Assembly: GCF_031583575.1 (NCBI RefSeq)
Contig: NZ_CP134146.1
Coordinates: 3,348,001 to 3,412,000, forward strand
DNA length: 64,000 nucleotides
From: Thalassotalea nanhaiensis
GTDB lineage: Bacteria; Pseudomonadota; Gammaproteobacteria; Enterobacterales; Alteromonadaceae
Direction: 5' to 3'
Both the position numbers and the translations under genes were made by a program. Numbering within the stretch: position 1 is the stretch's first letter; every line of letters begins with the position of its first letter. The notes under the pieces are model-generated. The model was not told where the DNA came from. It saw nothing but the letters and a program-made list of their open reading frames with translations, and made no database searches. Positions 8,288 through 17,753 of this stretch are shown piece after piece.

Positions 8288-10660
8288 ATGAAAGTAGAAA
8301 ATAATAACAACAATATTTCATTAATATCTTGCGCAGTACGCAAGGCATTACTCGTACCAGTATTAACAAGTAGTGTCGCAGCAACTGTGTTTGTCTCACC
8401 TTTTTCTTTAGCTGAAGAAGCAACAAAAGAAGGAATTGAAGTCATTGAGGTGACTTCTCGTAAGCGCGTTGAAAATATTCAACATGTTCCTTCGAGTGTG
8501 CAAGCACTGTCTAGTAAAGATATTGAAGAACAAGGCATTACAAATTTTGAGGATTATGCACTGTTACTGCCTAGCCTATCATTTAATAGTGCGGGCCCTG
8601 GTTTAGCACAGGTATATATGCGTGGTGCCGCTGATGGTGGAGATGGAAATGCTTCCGGCTCTCAGCCAAGCGTTGCTATTTATCTAGATGAACAACCTGT
8701 CACTGCCATTGGCAGAAACTTAGATTTACATGTTTACGATATTGAAAGAATAGAAGCCCTTGCCGGCCCTCAAAGTACGTTATTCGGTGCCAGCTCTCAA
8801 TCAGGAACTTTGCGTATTATCACCAACAAGCCTGATACAGAAGCATTTGAAGGTGGCGTTAGTGTAGATTTAAGTACGACTAACGAAGGCGAGCCCAACA
8901 ATACATTTGAAGGTTTTGTAAATATTCCTGTTAGTGAGGACACCGCGATCCGACTTGTCGGTTGGAGTAAACATGATGGCGGATACATTGACAATATCGC
9001 CGGCACTCATACTTCAGCATTATTTACCAATGGTGGTGAATCATCGTTAGTAGAAAATAATAATGACGCTCATGTCGAAGAGGACTTTAATACTCTAGAT
9101 AATACTGGCTTTCGCGCAGGGGTAAAAACACAAATCAGTGATAATTGGGATGCCTTGTTAACAACAATATATCAAAAACAAGAAACCAATGGTGTCTGGT
9201 ACCATGATCCTGATGCGCCTAACGGTGAAGTTGGTGATTTAGAGGTTCAGCGTTTTAACCCAGAAGAAATGGACGATGAATTTACCCAAGCATCTGTAAC
9301 AATCACCGGTGACTTAGGTGATGCTGAGCTTGTTTACGCCGGCTCATTTATGGAGCGCAACGTTGAATTTCATAATGATTACTCGGATTATACTGATTAT
9401 TACTCAACCAGCTGGATCCAATATTATGGCTGTGAGTATTATGGCAGCGCGACCGAAGATTGTACCAATATGATGATCGCCTATAACGATGATAACGAAT
9501 ATAAGCGCGATACCCATGAGTTACGTTTACAAAGTACTGGTGACAGTTCAATACAGTATACTTTAGGTCTTTATCAAGAATCTTCTAGCCATGATTATCG
9601 TCAAGAATGGGTTATGGAGGGGCTTGCTAAAGGTCCTGATTTTGAACAGTTTGGTGAACCCGATTTATGGTACTTAACAGATCAAAATCGTGATGACGAC
9701 CAAAGCGCTGTTTTTGGTGAACTAACGTATCAAGTCAATGATAAATTAGCCCTCACCTTAGGTGGCCGTTATTATTCTAACGAAAGCTCACTATCGGGCA
9801 CATCGGGATACGGTGTTATTGCCCCAGGTTTCCCTATTATTGATGTTGACACCAGTGTCGATGATAGCGGTTCCATTTTTAAAGCCAATGCAAGCTATCA
9901 GCTAACTGATAATCGATTAGTTTATTTAACCTGGTCTGAAGGGTATCGCCCTGGTGGCATCAATCGCGATGAAACAGAAGTTGTACCTCGTACTTATAAA
10001 GCTGACTTTGTTGAAAATATGGAGTTTGGTTGGAAAATAATGTCTGAGGATCAAGATTTAAGATTCAACGGTGCTATTTATTCAATGAGTTGGGATGATA
10101 TGCAGCTTACCCGTTATGACGCCTCTTTTGGTTCACCTGTGGGTTTAACAATCAATGTTAGTGAAGCGTCAATTACAGGCATCGAGTCCGATCTTACCTA
10201 TATGCTGACATCCAATTTTAAACTCAGTGCTGCAGCTAGTTATAACCAAGCGGAATTATCTAAGGATTTAAGCGTTGGCAGCAAGTTTGCGCCAGACGGT
10301 ACCGAGCTACCTAACGTACCAGAGTTTAAAGGTAATATCTCAGCCCGTTACTATCAGCCAATTTTTAGTTATGAAGGTTTTATTCAAGCGACATACTCCT
10401 ATGTGGGAGAGCGCCAAAGTGACATTTTCAAACACTCAGGTGGTGACTTAGAAACAGATCAAAGAGAGGAACTTGCTTCTTATAGTATTGCCAATATATC
10501 GGCTGGAATTGAAGCCGACTCATGGACAGCAACGATTTATGTGAACAATCTAACTGACGAACGAGCTGAACTATCTAAAGGCACAGCAAGCTGGGACTCA
10601 ACCATAACAGTTAATAGACCACGCACAATTGGTGTGTCATTAAGCTATCTTTTTGATTAA
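8288..10660 (+). CDS. TonB-dependent receptor of the carnitine-like cluster
   Basis: A 790-residue outer-membrane receptor. The signal peptide ends near FSLAEEA, TonB-box-like IEVIEVTSRKR follows, and the plug domain has SSVQALSSKDIEEQGI and VYDIERIEALAGPQSTLFGASSQSGTLR. The barrel ends in the aromatic VSLSYLFD. The ATG at 8288 is preferred over the in-frame one at 8276 because GGGAAG sits about 7 nt upstream of the former and nothing like it precedes the latter. A 29-bp gap to the SDR gene implies one operon. The plug resembles receptors annotated for siderophores and cobalamin, but the catabolic neighbours argue for an organic nutrient. Substrate unproven. Confidence 0.85.
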   Translation: MKVENNNNNISLISCAVRKALLVPVLTSSVAATVFVSPFSLAEEATKEGIEVIEVTSRKRVENIQHVPSSVQALSSKDIEEQGITNFEDYALLLPSLSFNSAGPGLAQVYMRGAADGGDGNASGSQPSVAIYLDEQPVTAIGRNLDLHVYDIERIEALAGPQSTLFGASSQSGTLRIITNKPDTEAFEGGVSVDLSTTNEGEPNNTFEGFVNIPVSEDTAIRLVGWSKHDGGYIDNIAGTHTSALFTNGGESSLVENNNDAHVEEDFNTLDNTGFRAGVKTQISDNWDALLTTIYQKQETNGVWYHDPDAPNGEVGDLEVQRFNPEEMDDEFTQASVTITGDLGDAELVYAGSFMERNVEFHNDYSDYTDYYSTSWIQYYGCEYYGSATEDCTNMMIAYNDDNEYKRDTHELRLQSTGDSSIQYTLGLYQESSSHDYRQEWVMEGLAKGPDFEQFGEPDLWYLTDQNRDDDQSAVFGELTYQVNDKLALTLGGRYYSNESSLSGTSGYGVIAPGFPIIDVDTSVDDSGSIFKANASYQLTDNRLVYLTWSEGYRPGGINRDETEVVPRTYKADFVENMEFGWKIMSEDQDLRFNGAIYSMSWDDMQLTRYDASFGSPVGLTINVSEASITGIESDLTYMLTSNFKLSAAASYNQAELSKDLSVGSKFAPDGTELPNVPEFKGNISARYYQPIFSYEGFIQATYSYVGERQSDIFKHSGGDLETDQREELASYSIANISAGIEADSWTATIYVNNLTDERAELSKGTASWDSTITVNRPRTIGVSLSYLFD

Positions 10661-10689
10661 TTTAATCGTTTTTTAACGAAGGGACAATA

Positions 10690-11490
10690 ATGACAAAACC
10701 CATTATCACATTAGACGATAACTTTGTTGCCTTAATATCTGCCGGTGCCAGTGGCATCGGTAAGGTCATCGCTGAAAGCTTGATAGCCCTAGGCGCTAAG
10801 GTGCATATCTGTGATGTTAGTGAAACAGCAATTGCAGAGTTTATACGCTTGAACCCAACTGCTTCAGCAACACTTTGCGATGTATCTAATTTCGAGCAAG
10901 TAGAACAGGTATTTCGAGACCTTAAAAGTAAATACAATAAGCTTGATCTATTGGTAAATAACGCAGGAATTGCCGGACCTACAGATAAAGTAGAAAATAT
11001 TGATCCACAAGAGTGGTGCAATACAATTAACATTGATTTAAACGCGCATTTTTATTTTGCTAAGCTTGCTATTCCGCTTTTAAGGACGAATAACAAAGGT
11101 GGCAGCATTATCAATATTTCTTCAAATGCAGCTTTTTTTGGTTTCCCGTTAAGGTCTCCTTATACGGCTTCAAAATGGGCGCTAATTGGATTAACAAAAA
11201 CTTGGGCGATGGAACTTGGCCCTGATAACATCCGTGTGAACGCTCTTTGTCCAGGTAGTGTTAATGGTGACAGAATCAATGGTGTCATTGAGCGAGATGC
11301 TAAAGAGCGTGGTGTCAGCACGGAAGAAATAACAAATATCTATAAGATACAAAGCTCAATGAGACTCTTTGTTGACCCTGAAGACATCGCCAATATGGCC
11401 TGTTTTCTTGCCTCGCCACTTGGTGCAAGTATATCAGGACAAGCCATCGGTTTAGATGGACACACAGAAAGTCTCTCAAATAATTTATAA
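10690..11490 (+). CDS. Short-chain dehydrogenase/reductase
   Basis: A 266-residue classical SDR that oxidises or reduces a hydroxyl/keto group with NAD(P). The Rossmann glycine motif is SAGASGIG (residues 17-24, with Ser for the usual Thr), the structural NNAG is at 90-93, the catalytic Ser is at 144/145 and Tyr158-x3-Lys162 is intact. LCPG follows the active site as expected. It sits 29 bp after the TonB receptor and 13 bp before the MDR gene. The downstream BKACE enzyme needs a beta-keto acid, so this SDR may oxidise a 3-hydroxy substrate such as carnitine. The usual L-carnitine dehydrogenase belongs to the 3-hydroxyacyl-CoA dehydrogenase family and is not seen here. This role is inference. 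Confidence 0.85.
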   Translation: MTKPIITLDDNFVALISAGASGIGKVIAESLIALGAKVHICDVSETAIAEFIRLNPTASATLCDVSNFEQVEQVFRDLKSKYNKLDLLVNNAGIAGPTDKVENIDPQEWCNTINIDLNAHFYFAKLAIPLLRTNNKGGSIINISSNAAFFGFPLRSPYTASKWALIGLTKTWAMELGPDNIRVNALCPGSVNGDRINGVIERDAKERGVSTEEITNIYKIQSSMRLFVDPEDIANMACFLASPLGASISGQAIGLDGHTESLSNNL

Positions 11491-11503
11491 CTATGGAGTA
11501 TTT

Positions 11504-12493
11504 ATGAAAGCTGTTTGGTTTGAAAACTTTGGTTCACCAAGCGACACGCTTATTTTTGGCGACCTTGCCAAGCCACAAGTGGCTGCTGGCGAAGTGTTAG
11601 TGAAAATGATGACGACAGGCATTAACCCATCAGATACCAAAAAACGTGCGGGTGCATTTCCTAATCTCTTAGATGCTGGTTTGGTAATACCACATAGCGA
11701 TGGTGCAGGAGTTATTGAAGCTGTTGGTGAAGGTGTCGACTCGGCGCGAATAGGTGAGCGTGTTTGGGTATATCAAGCTCAATATGGTCGTCGTTTTGGG
11801 ACCGCAGCACAGTACGTTGCAATTGACTCTTGCAGAGCTCCGGTACTGCCAGATGAAGCATCTTTTGAAGTAGGTGCAGTATTGGGTATTCCTGTCATGA
11901 CAGCACATCGTTGTGTTTTCGCTGATGGTAGTGTCTGTGGTAAAACGGTGCTGATCACTGGCGGTGCTGGCCGTGTTGGCTTCTATGCTATTCAATGGGC
12001 AAAACGAGGCGGCGCAAAAGTGATAGCCACAGCGAGTAATGAAGCTGACCAAAAACTTTGCAAAGAATTAGGTGCGCAGCATGTTGTTAACCATAGAGAA
12101 GCCAACTGGGCTGAACAAATTCTTTCTCTTACTGGTGGTGATAAGGTTGATCGAGTGGTCGACGTTGAGTTTGGACAAAACTTACCACAAGTGCTCAAAT
12201 GCCTGAACATTGGTGGCGTAATTGCAACCTACTCTTCAACCGTAGTGCCTGAGCCTAAATTGCCATTTAAAGACATGATGTTCATGGATATCACCCTTAG
12301 GATGGTTATTGTTTATGCAATGCCAGAACAGGCAAAATTGGATGCTATTGCAGATATTGAGCAAGTTCTAAAAAACAACTCTTTTTCTCATAGAATTGCT
12401 CATGCACTGCCATTTAATGAAATGGCAAAGTCACATCAACTTATTGAACAAGGTGGTTTTGGTGGTTGTGTAGTAGTAAACATCAATAACTAA
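11504..12493 (+). CDS. Zinc-free MDR, NADPH:quinone-reductase-like
   Basis: A 329-residue medium-chain dehydrogenase/reductase of the quinone oxidoreductase group. The N-terminal GroES-like part begins MKAVWFENFGSP; the cofactor motif is ITGGAGRVGFYAIQWAK (about residues 149-165). The zinc-binding cysteines and histidines of alcohol dehydrogenases are absent. The ATG at 11504 is chosen because GGAG lies 6 nt upstream and it keeps the canonical MKA start; an earlier in-frame ATG at 11456 would overlap the SDR gene. It probably shares the operon of the SDR and the receptor. Substrate unknown; enoyl or quinone reduction is typical of the family. Confidence 0.8.
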   Translation: MKAVWFENFGSPSDTLIFGDLAKPQVAAGEVLVKMMTTGINPSDTKKRAGAFPNLLDAGLVIPHSDGAGVIEAVGEGVDSARIGERVWVYQAQYGRRFGTAAQYVAIDSCRAPVLPDEASFEVGAVLGIPVMTAHRCVFADGSVCGKTVLITGGAGRVGFYAIQWAKRGGAKVIATASNEADQKLCKELGAQHVVNHREANWAEQILSLTGGDKVDRVVDVEFGQNLPQVLKCLNIGGVIATYSSTVVPEPKLPFKDMMFMDITLRMVIVYAMPEQAKLDAIADIEQVLKNNSFSHRIAHALPFNEMAKSHQLIEQGGFGGCVVVNINN

Positions 12494-12508
12494 GTTTAAT
12501 TCTAACAA

Positions 12509-12529
12509 GTATGGGGTTAATCCCCATAC
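12509..12529 (+). terminator. Hairpin after the receptor-SDR-MDR operon
   Basis: GTATGGGG pairs with CCCCATAC across a 5-nt loop, 16 bp after the MDR stop. No U-run follows, so it may act as a weak terminator or an mRNA end. Confidence 0.45.
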
Positions 12530-12572
12530 AAAATAGCTTAGCTGCGCCTTTGTATAAGACATGCTCATCTGG

Positions 12573-12591
12573 TAATGTAAAAGTTACATTA
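12573..12591. promoter_or_regulatory. Operator-like dyad upstream of the BCCT operon
   Basis: TAATGTAA-N3-TTACATTA is a perfect 8-bp inverted repeat about 50 bp upstream of a TATAAT. A third TTACATT lies at 12625-12631, just before that -10 box. The arrangement suggests a regulator-binding site controlling the transporter-hydrolase-BKACE-thioesterase genes. Confidence 0.4.
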
Positions 12592-12616
12592 ATACTTTAT
12601 TTATCAACACATTACC

Positions 12617-12644
12617 TTAAAGGGTTACATTGAAATCCTATAAT
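12617..12644 (+). promoter_or_regulatory. Putative sigma-70 promoter of the BCCT operon
   Basis: A perfect -10 TATAAT at 12639-12644 with a weak -35 TTAAAG 16 bp upstream. The weak -35 and the nearby TTACATT repeats fit an activated promoter. The rest of the 280-bp gap shows nothing else. Confidence 0.4.
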
Positions 12645-12773
12645 GGCACTGAGGCCCTTATATTTGTTCAATGCTCCCCTTGGTTAAAAAGCAACCAAGC
12701 AGAATAATAAACAATATGTAAGTCACTTTGACCACATATTAGCAACGCTAAAATATCTACTAGGATAATAATA

Positions 12774-14351
12774 ATGACAACCAGTAGTACCAAGCTTGAT
12801 CGACCTATGTTCACTACAACCCTGTTGGTAATATTGGCGGTGACAATTCCTATTATCATGTTTAGTGATTCTGCAGGCCCCTACATAACTGATTTATACA
12901 ATACTATTACTAGCCATTTGGGCTGGATTTATCAATGGTATGCAGTTTTTGCACTTGGTTTTCTGTTATGGCTTGCCTTTAGCAAGTATGGAAAAATCAC
13001 ATTATCCAGCGACGATCAACCTGCTGAATTTAAAACATTAACTTGGATCACAATGATTTTTTGTGCCGGGGTTGGAGCAGGTTTATTGTATTGGGCCGTT
13101 ATTGAGTGGTCTTATTATTTAAAAACACCACCTTTAGGTATTGAAGCAGGCACCAGTAAAGCAAAGGAATGGGCAACTACCTTTCCACTATTTCACTGGG
13201 GAATAAGTGCTTGGGCCATTTATTGTTTACCCGCGGTTGCCATTGCCTACCCATTTTATGTACGTAAAGTGCCATTTTTAAGGTTAAGTACGTCTTGTAA
13301 TCATTTTTATAGCCCTAAACAGGCCGCAGAATCTGGCGGTAAATTAGGCCGCTTTATTGACCTGTTTTATATGTTGAGCTTAATAGGAGGTGCAGGTACA
13401 TCCTTAGGTTTATCAACACCAATGATTGCCGCTAGTATTGCCGAATTATTCAATACCAGCCACACCTTAATCCTTGAGTTGTCTGTGGTATTTTTCTGTG
13501 TGGCAATTTTTGGTGCCAGTGCATTTTTAGGTCTGGAAAAAGGCTTTAAAAAATTATCTGAATTCAATCTTATCATCACTTTTGCTTTATTATTTTTTAT
13601 CTTAGCAGCTGGCCCTACGTTATTTATTCTAAAAGCAGGCACTAATAGTATTGGTTTGGTGTTACAAAACTTTTTCCAAATGAGCTTATGGACAGATCCA
13701 ATCAACAATACTGGCTTTGTCGAAAGCTGGACAGTGTTTTACTGGGCTTGGTGGGTAGCATATGGGCCATTTGTTGGGTTATTTGTTACCCGAATATCAC
13801 GCGGTAGAACAATTAAGCAACTTATTTTGGGTATGTTGTGTTTTGGTAGTCTTGGTGCTTGGATGTTTTTTATCGTTTTTGGAAATTATGCGATGAATCT
13901 TGAGATTTCTCAGTTGTTGAACATAGCTGAAATAATCAAACAATCCGGCGAAGCTACAGCTATTACGCAAATTATAATGACTCTACCTTTTGGTAAATTT
14001 CCTGTGCTGATGTTTGCCATTATTGCCATAGTATTTTTAGCTACTACCTATGACTCTGCATCCTATACGCTTGCATCCGTAACAACTCGCAACCTAAAAG
14101 AAGGCGACCACCCAGAACGTTGGAATCGACTATTTTGGGCGATTGCCCTAGCAATTGTGCCTGTTGCATTAATGTATGTTGATGGTGGTTTAAAGGTCAT
14201 TTTATCAACAACAATCATTGTATCGCTGCCATTGATAATAATTGGTGGGTTTATGTCGTATTCATTAACTCAAATGTTGAAAAACGATCATGCATCTAGG
14301 GTTTCAGTTAGTCATAAACAATCTGATCAAATAAAGCATATAAGTGAGTGA
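12774..14351 (+). CDS. BCCT-family betaine/carnitine/choline transporter
   Basis: A 525-residue inner-membrane transporter with about 12 membrane helices. It carries the BCCT hallmarks: GVGAGLLYWAVIEWSYY in an early helix and the signature WTVFYWAWWVAYGPFVGLFVTRISRGRT (given only as markers W-T-x-F-Y-W-A-W-W ... R-I-S-R-G-R-T). The family moves quaternary amines, coupled to Na+ or H+ or by exchange. Its stop overlaps a possible GTG start of the hydrolase. With a dehydrocarnitine-type BKACE downstream, carnitine or a related betaine is the likely cargo. That is inference; choline and glycine betaine are alternatives. Confidence 0.88.
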   Translation: MTTSSTKLDRPMFTTTLLVILAVTIPIIMFSDSAGPYITDLYNTITSHLGWIYQWYAVFALGFLLWLAFSKYGKITLSSDDQPAEFKTLTWITMIFCAGVGAGLLYWAVIEWSYYLKTPPLGIEAGTSKAKEWATTFPLFHWGISAWAIYCLPAVAIAYPFYVRKVPFLRLSTSCNHFYSPKQAAESGGKLGRFIDLFYMLSLIGGAGTSLGLSTPMIAASIAELFNTSHTLILELSVVFFCVAIFGASAFLGLEKGFKKLSEFNLIITFALLFFILAAGPTLFILKAGTNSIGLVLQNFFQMSLWTDPINNTGFVESWTVFYWAWWVAYGPFVGLFVTRISRGRTIKQLILGMLCFGSLGAWMFFIVFGNYAMNLEISQLLNIAEIIKQSGEATAITQIIMTLPFGKFPVLMFAIIAIVFLATTYDSASYTLASVTTRNLKEGDHPERWNRLFWAIALAIVPVALMYVDGGLKVILSTTIIVSLPLIIIGGFMSYSLTQMLKNDHASRVSVSHKQSDQIKHISE

Positions 14352-14359
14352 ACTTAACA

Positions 14360-16228
14360 ATGTATTTTTTTAAAACAGACTTTAAAAGGTACTTAAAAAA
14401 TAGCCATATAATTATTGTCGCTTTAACTTTGTTCGTGCATTTTGCCAGTCACTCAGCACCACTTAAAAGCCAAATGGTTAAAATGAGTGATGGCGTGCAC
14501 TTATCTACCGATATTTATTTTAGTGGCAAGATAGATAAAGCAAGGCCAACGATTTTAATCAGAACCGTTTACAATAAAAACAATACTTATAATTGGAACC
14601 CCGTTTGGCAAGCATTGGTTGAACAAGACTATGCGGTAGTTATTCAAGATATTCGTGGCCGTTTTGAGTCTGAAGGTATTTATAACATTGCAAAAGGTCG
14701 ACGCAAAGATGGCGTTGAAACGCTCGATTGGATAATAAAACAACCTTGGTCTAACGGTAAAGTGGGCCTTAGTGGCTGTTCATATTTAGGAGAAGCGCAA
14801 GTCGTACTTGAGGCAACCAACCACCCTGCCCTTATAGTCGGACAACCGCAGTCAGCAGCATCAGGGTATTATCGCCCAGGTCGTGCTTGGCAATCCTTCA
14901 GTGGCGGAGCCTTTGAATTAGGTCAAACTGCAGGCTGGTTTGCAAGTAACGGCACAAAAGTATTTTACGGGCCAAATTTAACCGGCGCTGAACGCAGTGA
15001 ATGGTTTAATCAAAAAGAGGCTAACGAATATAAAATGAGCCCCGATTTTGACTTTAATAAATACCTAGAAAATATCAAAGCCTTACCAACTATTAATTTA
15101 CTTAGTTTAAGTGGTGCTGCTCCCAGTGATTATAGTATTTGGCGAGATAATGCACCGGACGGCGAGTACTTTCACACACTCGACCTAGTCAATCAAAATG
15201 ATAGCGTATCGGTTCCTAACCTGTTCTTTGATACCTGGTACGATTACGGTGCCAGAGAAACCTTAATGATGGCCGAACAATTTAGACAAACAGCGAAAAC
15301 TAAAATAGCGCAGCAACACCAATACGTGATTATAGGCCCAGGAACTCATTGTAACTTTCCTCAAAAGCCGTCAGAGCTAAGCGCAGGCGAGCGTCCTTTA
15401 ACAAATACAGAGTTGAATTATAAGCAGTTGCAAATAAGTTGGTTCAATAAATGGCTAAAGGAAGAGCGCAACGAAATAACCAAAAGGCCATTTCTGACTT
15501 ACTATGTATTGGGTGAAAATAAATGGCGCTATGCTGACCAATGGCCATTGAAGAATACTCAATATACAAATTGGTATTTAGACAATAACAAAGGCGCTAA
15601 CTCTATTGCTGGAGATGGTAAGTTATCCCTTAATAAACCGGCTTCCCTTAAAAGTGATAGCTTTATTTATGATCCTAGTGATCCTGTACCATCACTTGGT
15701 GGCCATACGTGCTGTACAGGCTCTGATACTGAGGCTGGAGGTTATGATCAAAGTAGTATTGAACAAAGAGATGATATTTTAGTTTACACCTCGGATAAAT
15801 TAACTTCGGGTATTGAAGTAACAGGTTTATTAAAGGCTAAGTTATTTGTAAGCTCTTCAGCTAAAGATACAGACTTCACAGTGAAAATCATTGACGTTTA
15901 CCCTGATGGTAAAGCCTACAATGTACAAGAAGGTGCTTTGCGTATGCGTTATAGAGACTCTCTTAAAGATGAATCGTTTATGGTTGAAGGAAAAGTTTAC
16001 CCAATAGAAGTAGATCTTAATGCCACAAGTAATTATTTTGCACCGGGGCATAAAATTAGAATAGAAATTAGCAGCTCAAATTTCCCACGTATAGAACGAA
16101 ACTTAAATACTGGCGAGCCTAACCATTTAGGCACAACATTTATAAAAGCAAATAATACTATTTTTCTTGGTGCAGAATATGCGTCTCATATTGAATTACC
16201 CGTAATACCCAGAAATCATTCAGATTAA
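14360..16228 (+). CDS. Secreted CocE/NonD-family acyl hydrolase
   Basis: A 622-residue alpha/beta hydrolase of the X-Pro dipeptidyl-peptidase S15 / cocaine esterase group. An N-terminal hydrophobic stretch ends in FASHSAP, indicating a signal peptide and a periplasmic or secreted enzyme. The nucleophile motif is GCSYLG, near residue 140. An acidic residue in FFDTWYDYG and a His in GPGTHC complete the expected triad. The C-terminal jelly-roll contains DTDFTVKIIDVYPDGKAYN. It could cleave an ester or amide of the imported substrate before the BCCT step. The start could also be the GTG at 14348, which overlaps the transporter stop. The TTG-initiated BKACE gene follows 44 bp later. Confidence 0.8.
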   Translation: MYFFKTDFKRYLKNSHIIIVALTLFVHFASHSAPLKSQMVKMSDGVHLSTDIYFSGKIDKARPTILIRTVYNKNNTYNWNPVWQALVEQDYAVVIQDIRGRFESEGIYNIAKGRRKDGVETLDWIIKQPWSNGKVGLSGCSYLGEAQVVLEATNHPALIVGQPQSAASGYYRPGRAWQSFSGGAFELGQTAGWFASNGTKVFYGPNLTGAERSEWFNQKEANEYKMSPDFDFNKYLENIKALPTINLLSLSGAAPSDYSIWRDNAPDGEYFHTLDLVNQNDSVSVPNLFFDTWYDYGARETLMMAEQFRQTAKTKIAQQHQYVIIGPGTHCNFPQKPSELSAGERPLTNTELNYKQLQISWFNKWLKEERNEITKRPFLTYYVLGENKWRYADQWPLKNTQYTNWYLDNNKGANSIAGDGKLSLNKPASLKSDSFIYDPSDPVPSLGGHTCCTGSDTEAGGYDQSSIEQRDDILVYTSDKLTSGIEVTGLLKAKLFVSSSAKDTDFTVKIIDVYPDGKAYNVQEGALRMRYRDSLKDESFMVEGKVYPIEVDLNATSNYFAPGHKIRIEISSSNFPRIERNLNTGEPNHLGTTFIKANNTIFLGAEYASHIELPVIPRNHSD

Positions 16229-16272
16229 GTGATACGATAACTTATTAGTTGTTACCCCAAGGAAACTATTTT

Positions 16273-17184
16273 TTGAATTATTCTGAAAACACGCTGAACC
16301 GCTCGGTCATTTTAACCTGTGCGGTTACTGGCTCTGGAAATTCAGCCGATAAAACCCCACACCTTCCAATAACACCTAAACAGATAGCAGATGCATCTAT
16401 TGAGGCTGCTAAAGCGGGCGCTGCAATTGCACATATACATGTGCGTGACCCAAAAACAGGTGCAGCATCGAGAGACTCGGCACTCTACCGTGAAGTGGTT
16501 GATCGCATTCGTAGCAGTGATACTGATGTGATCATTAACTTAACGACAGGAATGGGCGGAGACCTATATCTTGGCCCTGGAGACAATCCGCTGAATTTTA
16601 CTGATGATACAGACTGCGTAGGTCAAATAGAACGTATTGTTCATGTTGAAGAATTATTACCCGAAATATGTTCTCTCGATTGTGGTTCTTTTAATTGTGC
16701 ACCAGATAATTATGTGTATGTCTCGAGTGCAGAAATGCTAAAAGTTGGCGCTCAACGTTTACAACAATTGGGGGTAAAACCTGAATTAGAAGTTTTTGAA
16801 TTAGGCCATATTTGGTTTGCTAAACAATTATTAAAACAGGGCTTACTTGATGCGCCGCCATTATTTCAAATTTGCTTAAATGTTCCTTGGGCAGCTCAAG
16901 CAACAACCCGTAATTTTCAAGCTATGGTCGATAATATTCCAAACGGCGCTAATTGGGGTGGCTTTGCGCTAAGCCGTTTTCAAATGCCAATGGTTGCACA
17001 ATCGGCTTTGCTAGGTGGTAACGTTAGGGTTGGCTTGGAAGATAACATTTTCCTAGAAAAGGGAGTACTAGCTACAAACGCCCAACTGGTAGATCGTGCT
17101 AGAACTATTCTTGATTTAATGGGGACTAGCTTGCAAACGCCAGCCGAGGCCCGTGAAACTCTACAACTTAAAAAGCAGCGGTAA
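16273..17184 (+). CDS. BKACE enzyme (DUF849), 3-dehydrocarnitine-cleavage type
   Basis: A 303-residue beta-keto acid cleavage enzyme: beta-keto acid + acetyl-CoA gives acetoacetate + a new acyl-CoA. Zinc ligands His54 and His56 (AHIHVRDP) and the later Glu in VGLEDNIF are present. The stretches [21 protein letters not shown] and [13 protein letters not shown] look like the dehydrocarnitine-cleaving subgroup (CdhC/DHCCE), which makes betainyl-CoA from 3-dehydrocarnitine. This is my recollection of the family, not an alignment. The start is a TTG at 16273 with AAGGA 9 nt upstream; an earlier TTG at 16249 has no ribosome site. The adjacent thioesterase is the expected next enzyme. Confidence 0.82.
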   Translation: MNYSENTLNRSVILTCAVTGSGNSADKTPHLPITPKQIADASIEAAKAGAAIAHIHVRDPKTGAASRDSALYREVVDRIRSSDTDVIINLTTGMGGDLYLGPGDNPLNFTDDTDCVGQIERIVHVEELLPEICSLDCGSFNCAPDNYVYVSSAEMLKVGAQRLQQLGVKPELEVFELGHIWFAKQLLKQGLLDAPPLFQICLNVPWAAQATTRNFQAMVDNIPNGANWGGFALSRFQMPMVAQSALLGGNVRVGLEDNIFLEKGVLATNAQLVDRARTILDLMGTSLQTPAEARETLQLKKQR

Positions 17185-17190
17185 CTAAAA

Positions 17191-17613
17191 ATGAACAATA
17201 AAGGCCTAATGGTTTACAAAGGCGTAGTACATCCAGAGCTTTGTGATGTGATGGGACATATGACAACGCGTCACTACGTTACTATGTTTGATGACGCCTC
17301 TTATCACTTTTTATATAGCTTATTTGGTTGGAGTGGTGAACATGCAAAAACACTTAATCGTGGTTGGGCTGATGTTAAGCATGTGATCGAATACCAGGAT
17401 GAAGTGGCCGCTGGTGAGTTATTAGAAATACAAGCCAACTTAACTAAGCTGGGTACCAAATCTATAACCGTAACTTATACGATGCTTAACATAGGCAAGA
17501 ATAAAGCGCAGGTAGCTACTTTAGAAAGTACTAGCGTATATTTTGATACGCTAAACCGCAAAGCTGTCCCTTTAACGAGTGAAATGAAAATAGCTGCAGG
17601 ACCATATATTTAA
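17191..17613 (+). CDS. Hot-dog acyl-CoA thioesterase, betainyl-CoA thioesterase candidate
   Basis: A 140-residue 4-hydroxybenzoyl-CoA-thioesterase-like single hot-dog domain. The active-site region reads HPELCDVMGHMTTRHYV, a variant of the family's D..GH.N motif. It starts 6 bp after the BKACE stop, so the two are co-translated. In Pseudomonas carnitine catabolism a thioesterase (CdhB) next to the BKACE releases glycine betaine from betainyl-CoA. The same pairing here is the main reason for the call. If the BKACE acts on another keto acid, the thioesterase substrate changes with it. Confidence 0.75.
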   Translation: MNNKGLMVYKGVVHPELCDVMGHMTTRHYVTMFDDASYHFLYSLFGWSGEHAKTLNRGWADVKHVIEYQDEVAAGELLEIQANLTKLGTKSITVTYTMLNIGKNKAQVATLESTSVYFDTLNRKAVPLTSEMKIAAGPYI

Positions 17614-17753
17614 GATTTATTTCGGCGAAGAAATTCTATACTTAAGCCAGTTAAGCGTCCTGGATAGACGTTATACAATAGTTACTCAACACCAACTATA
17701 TTCAGGCGCATTAACAAGAATTTAAACTAACCGACTTATTTTCCACAATAAAA

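Noticed and set aside
11456-11503. Longer N terminus for the MDR gene from the ATG at 11456
   Set aside because: It would overlap the SDR gene and lacks a ribosome site; the ATG at 11504 has GGAG and the family-typical MKA start.
17614-17753. Small gene between the thioesterase and the terminator
   Set aside because: Short frames only, without ribosome sites.
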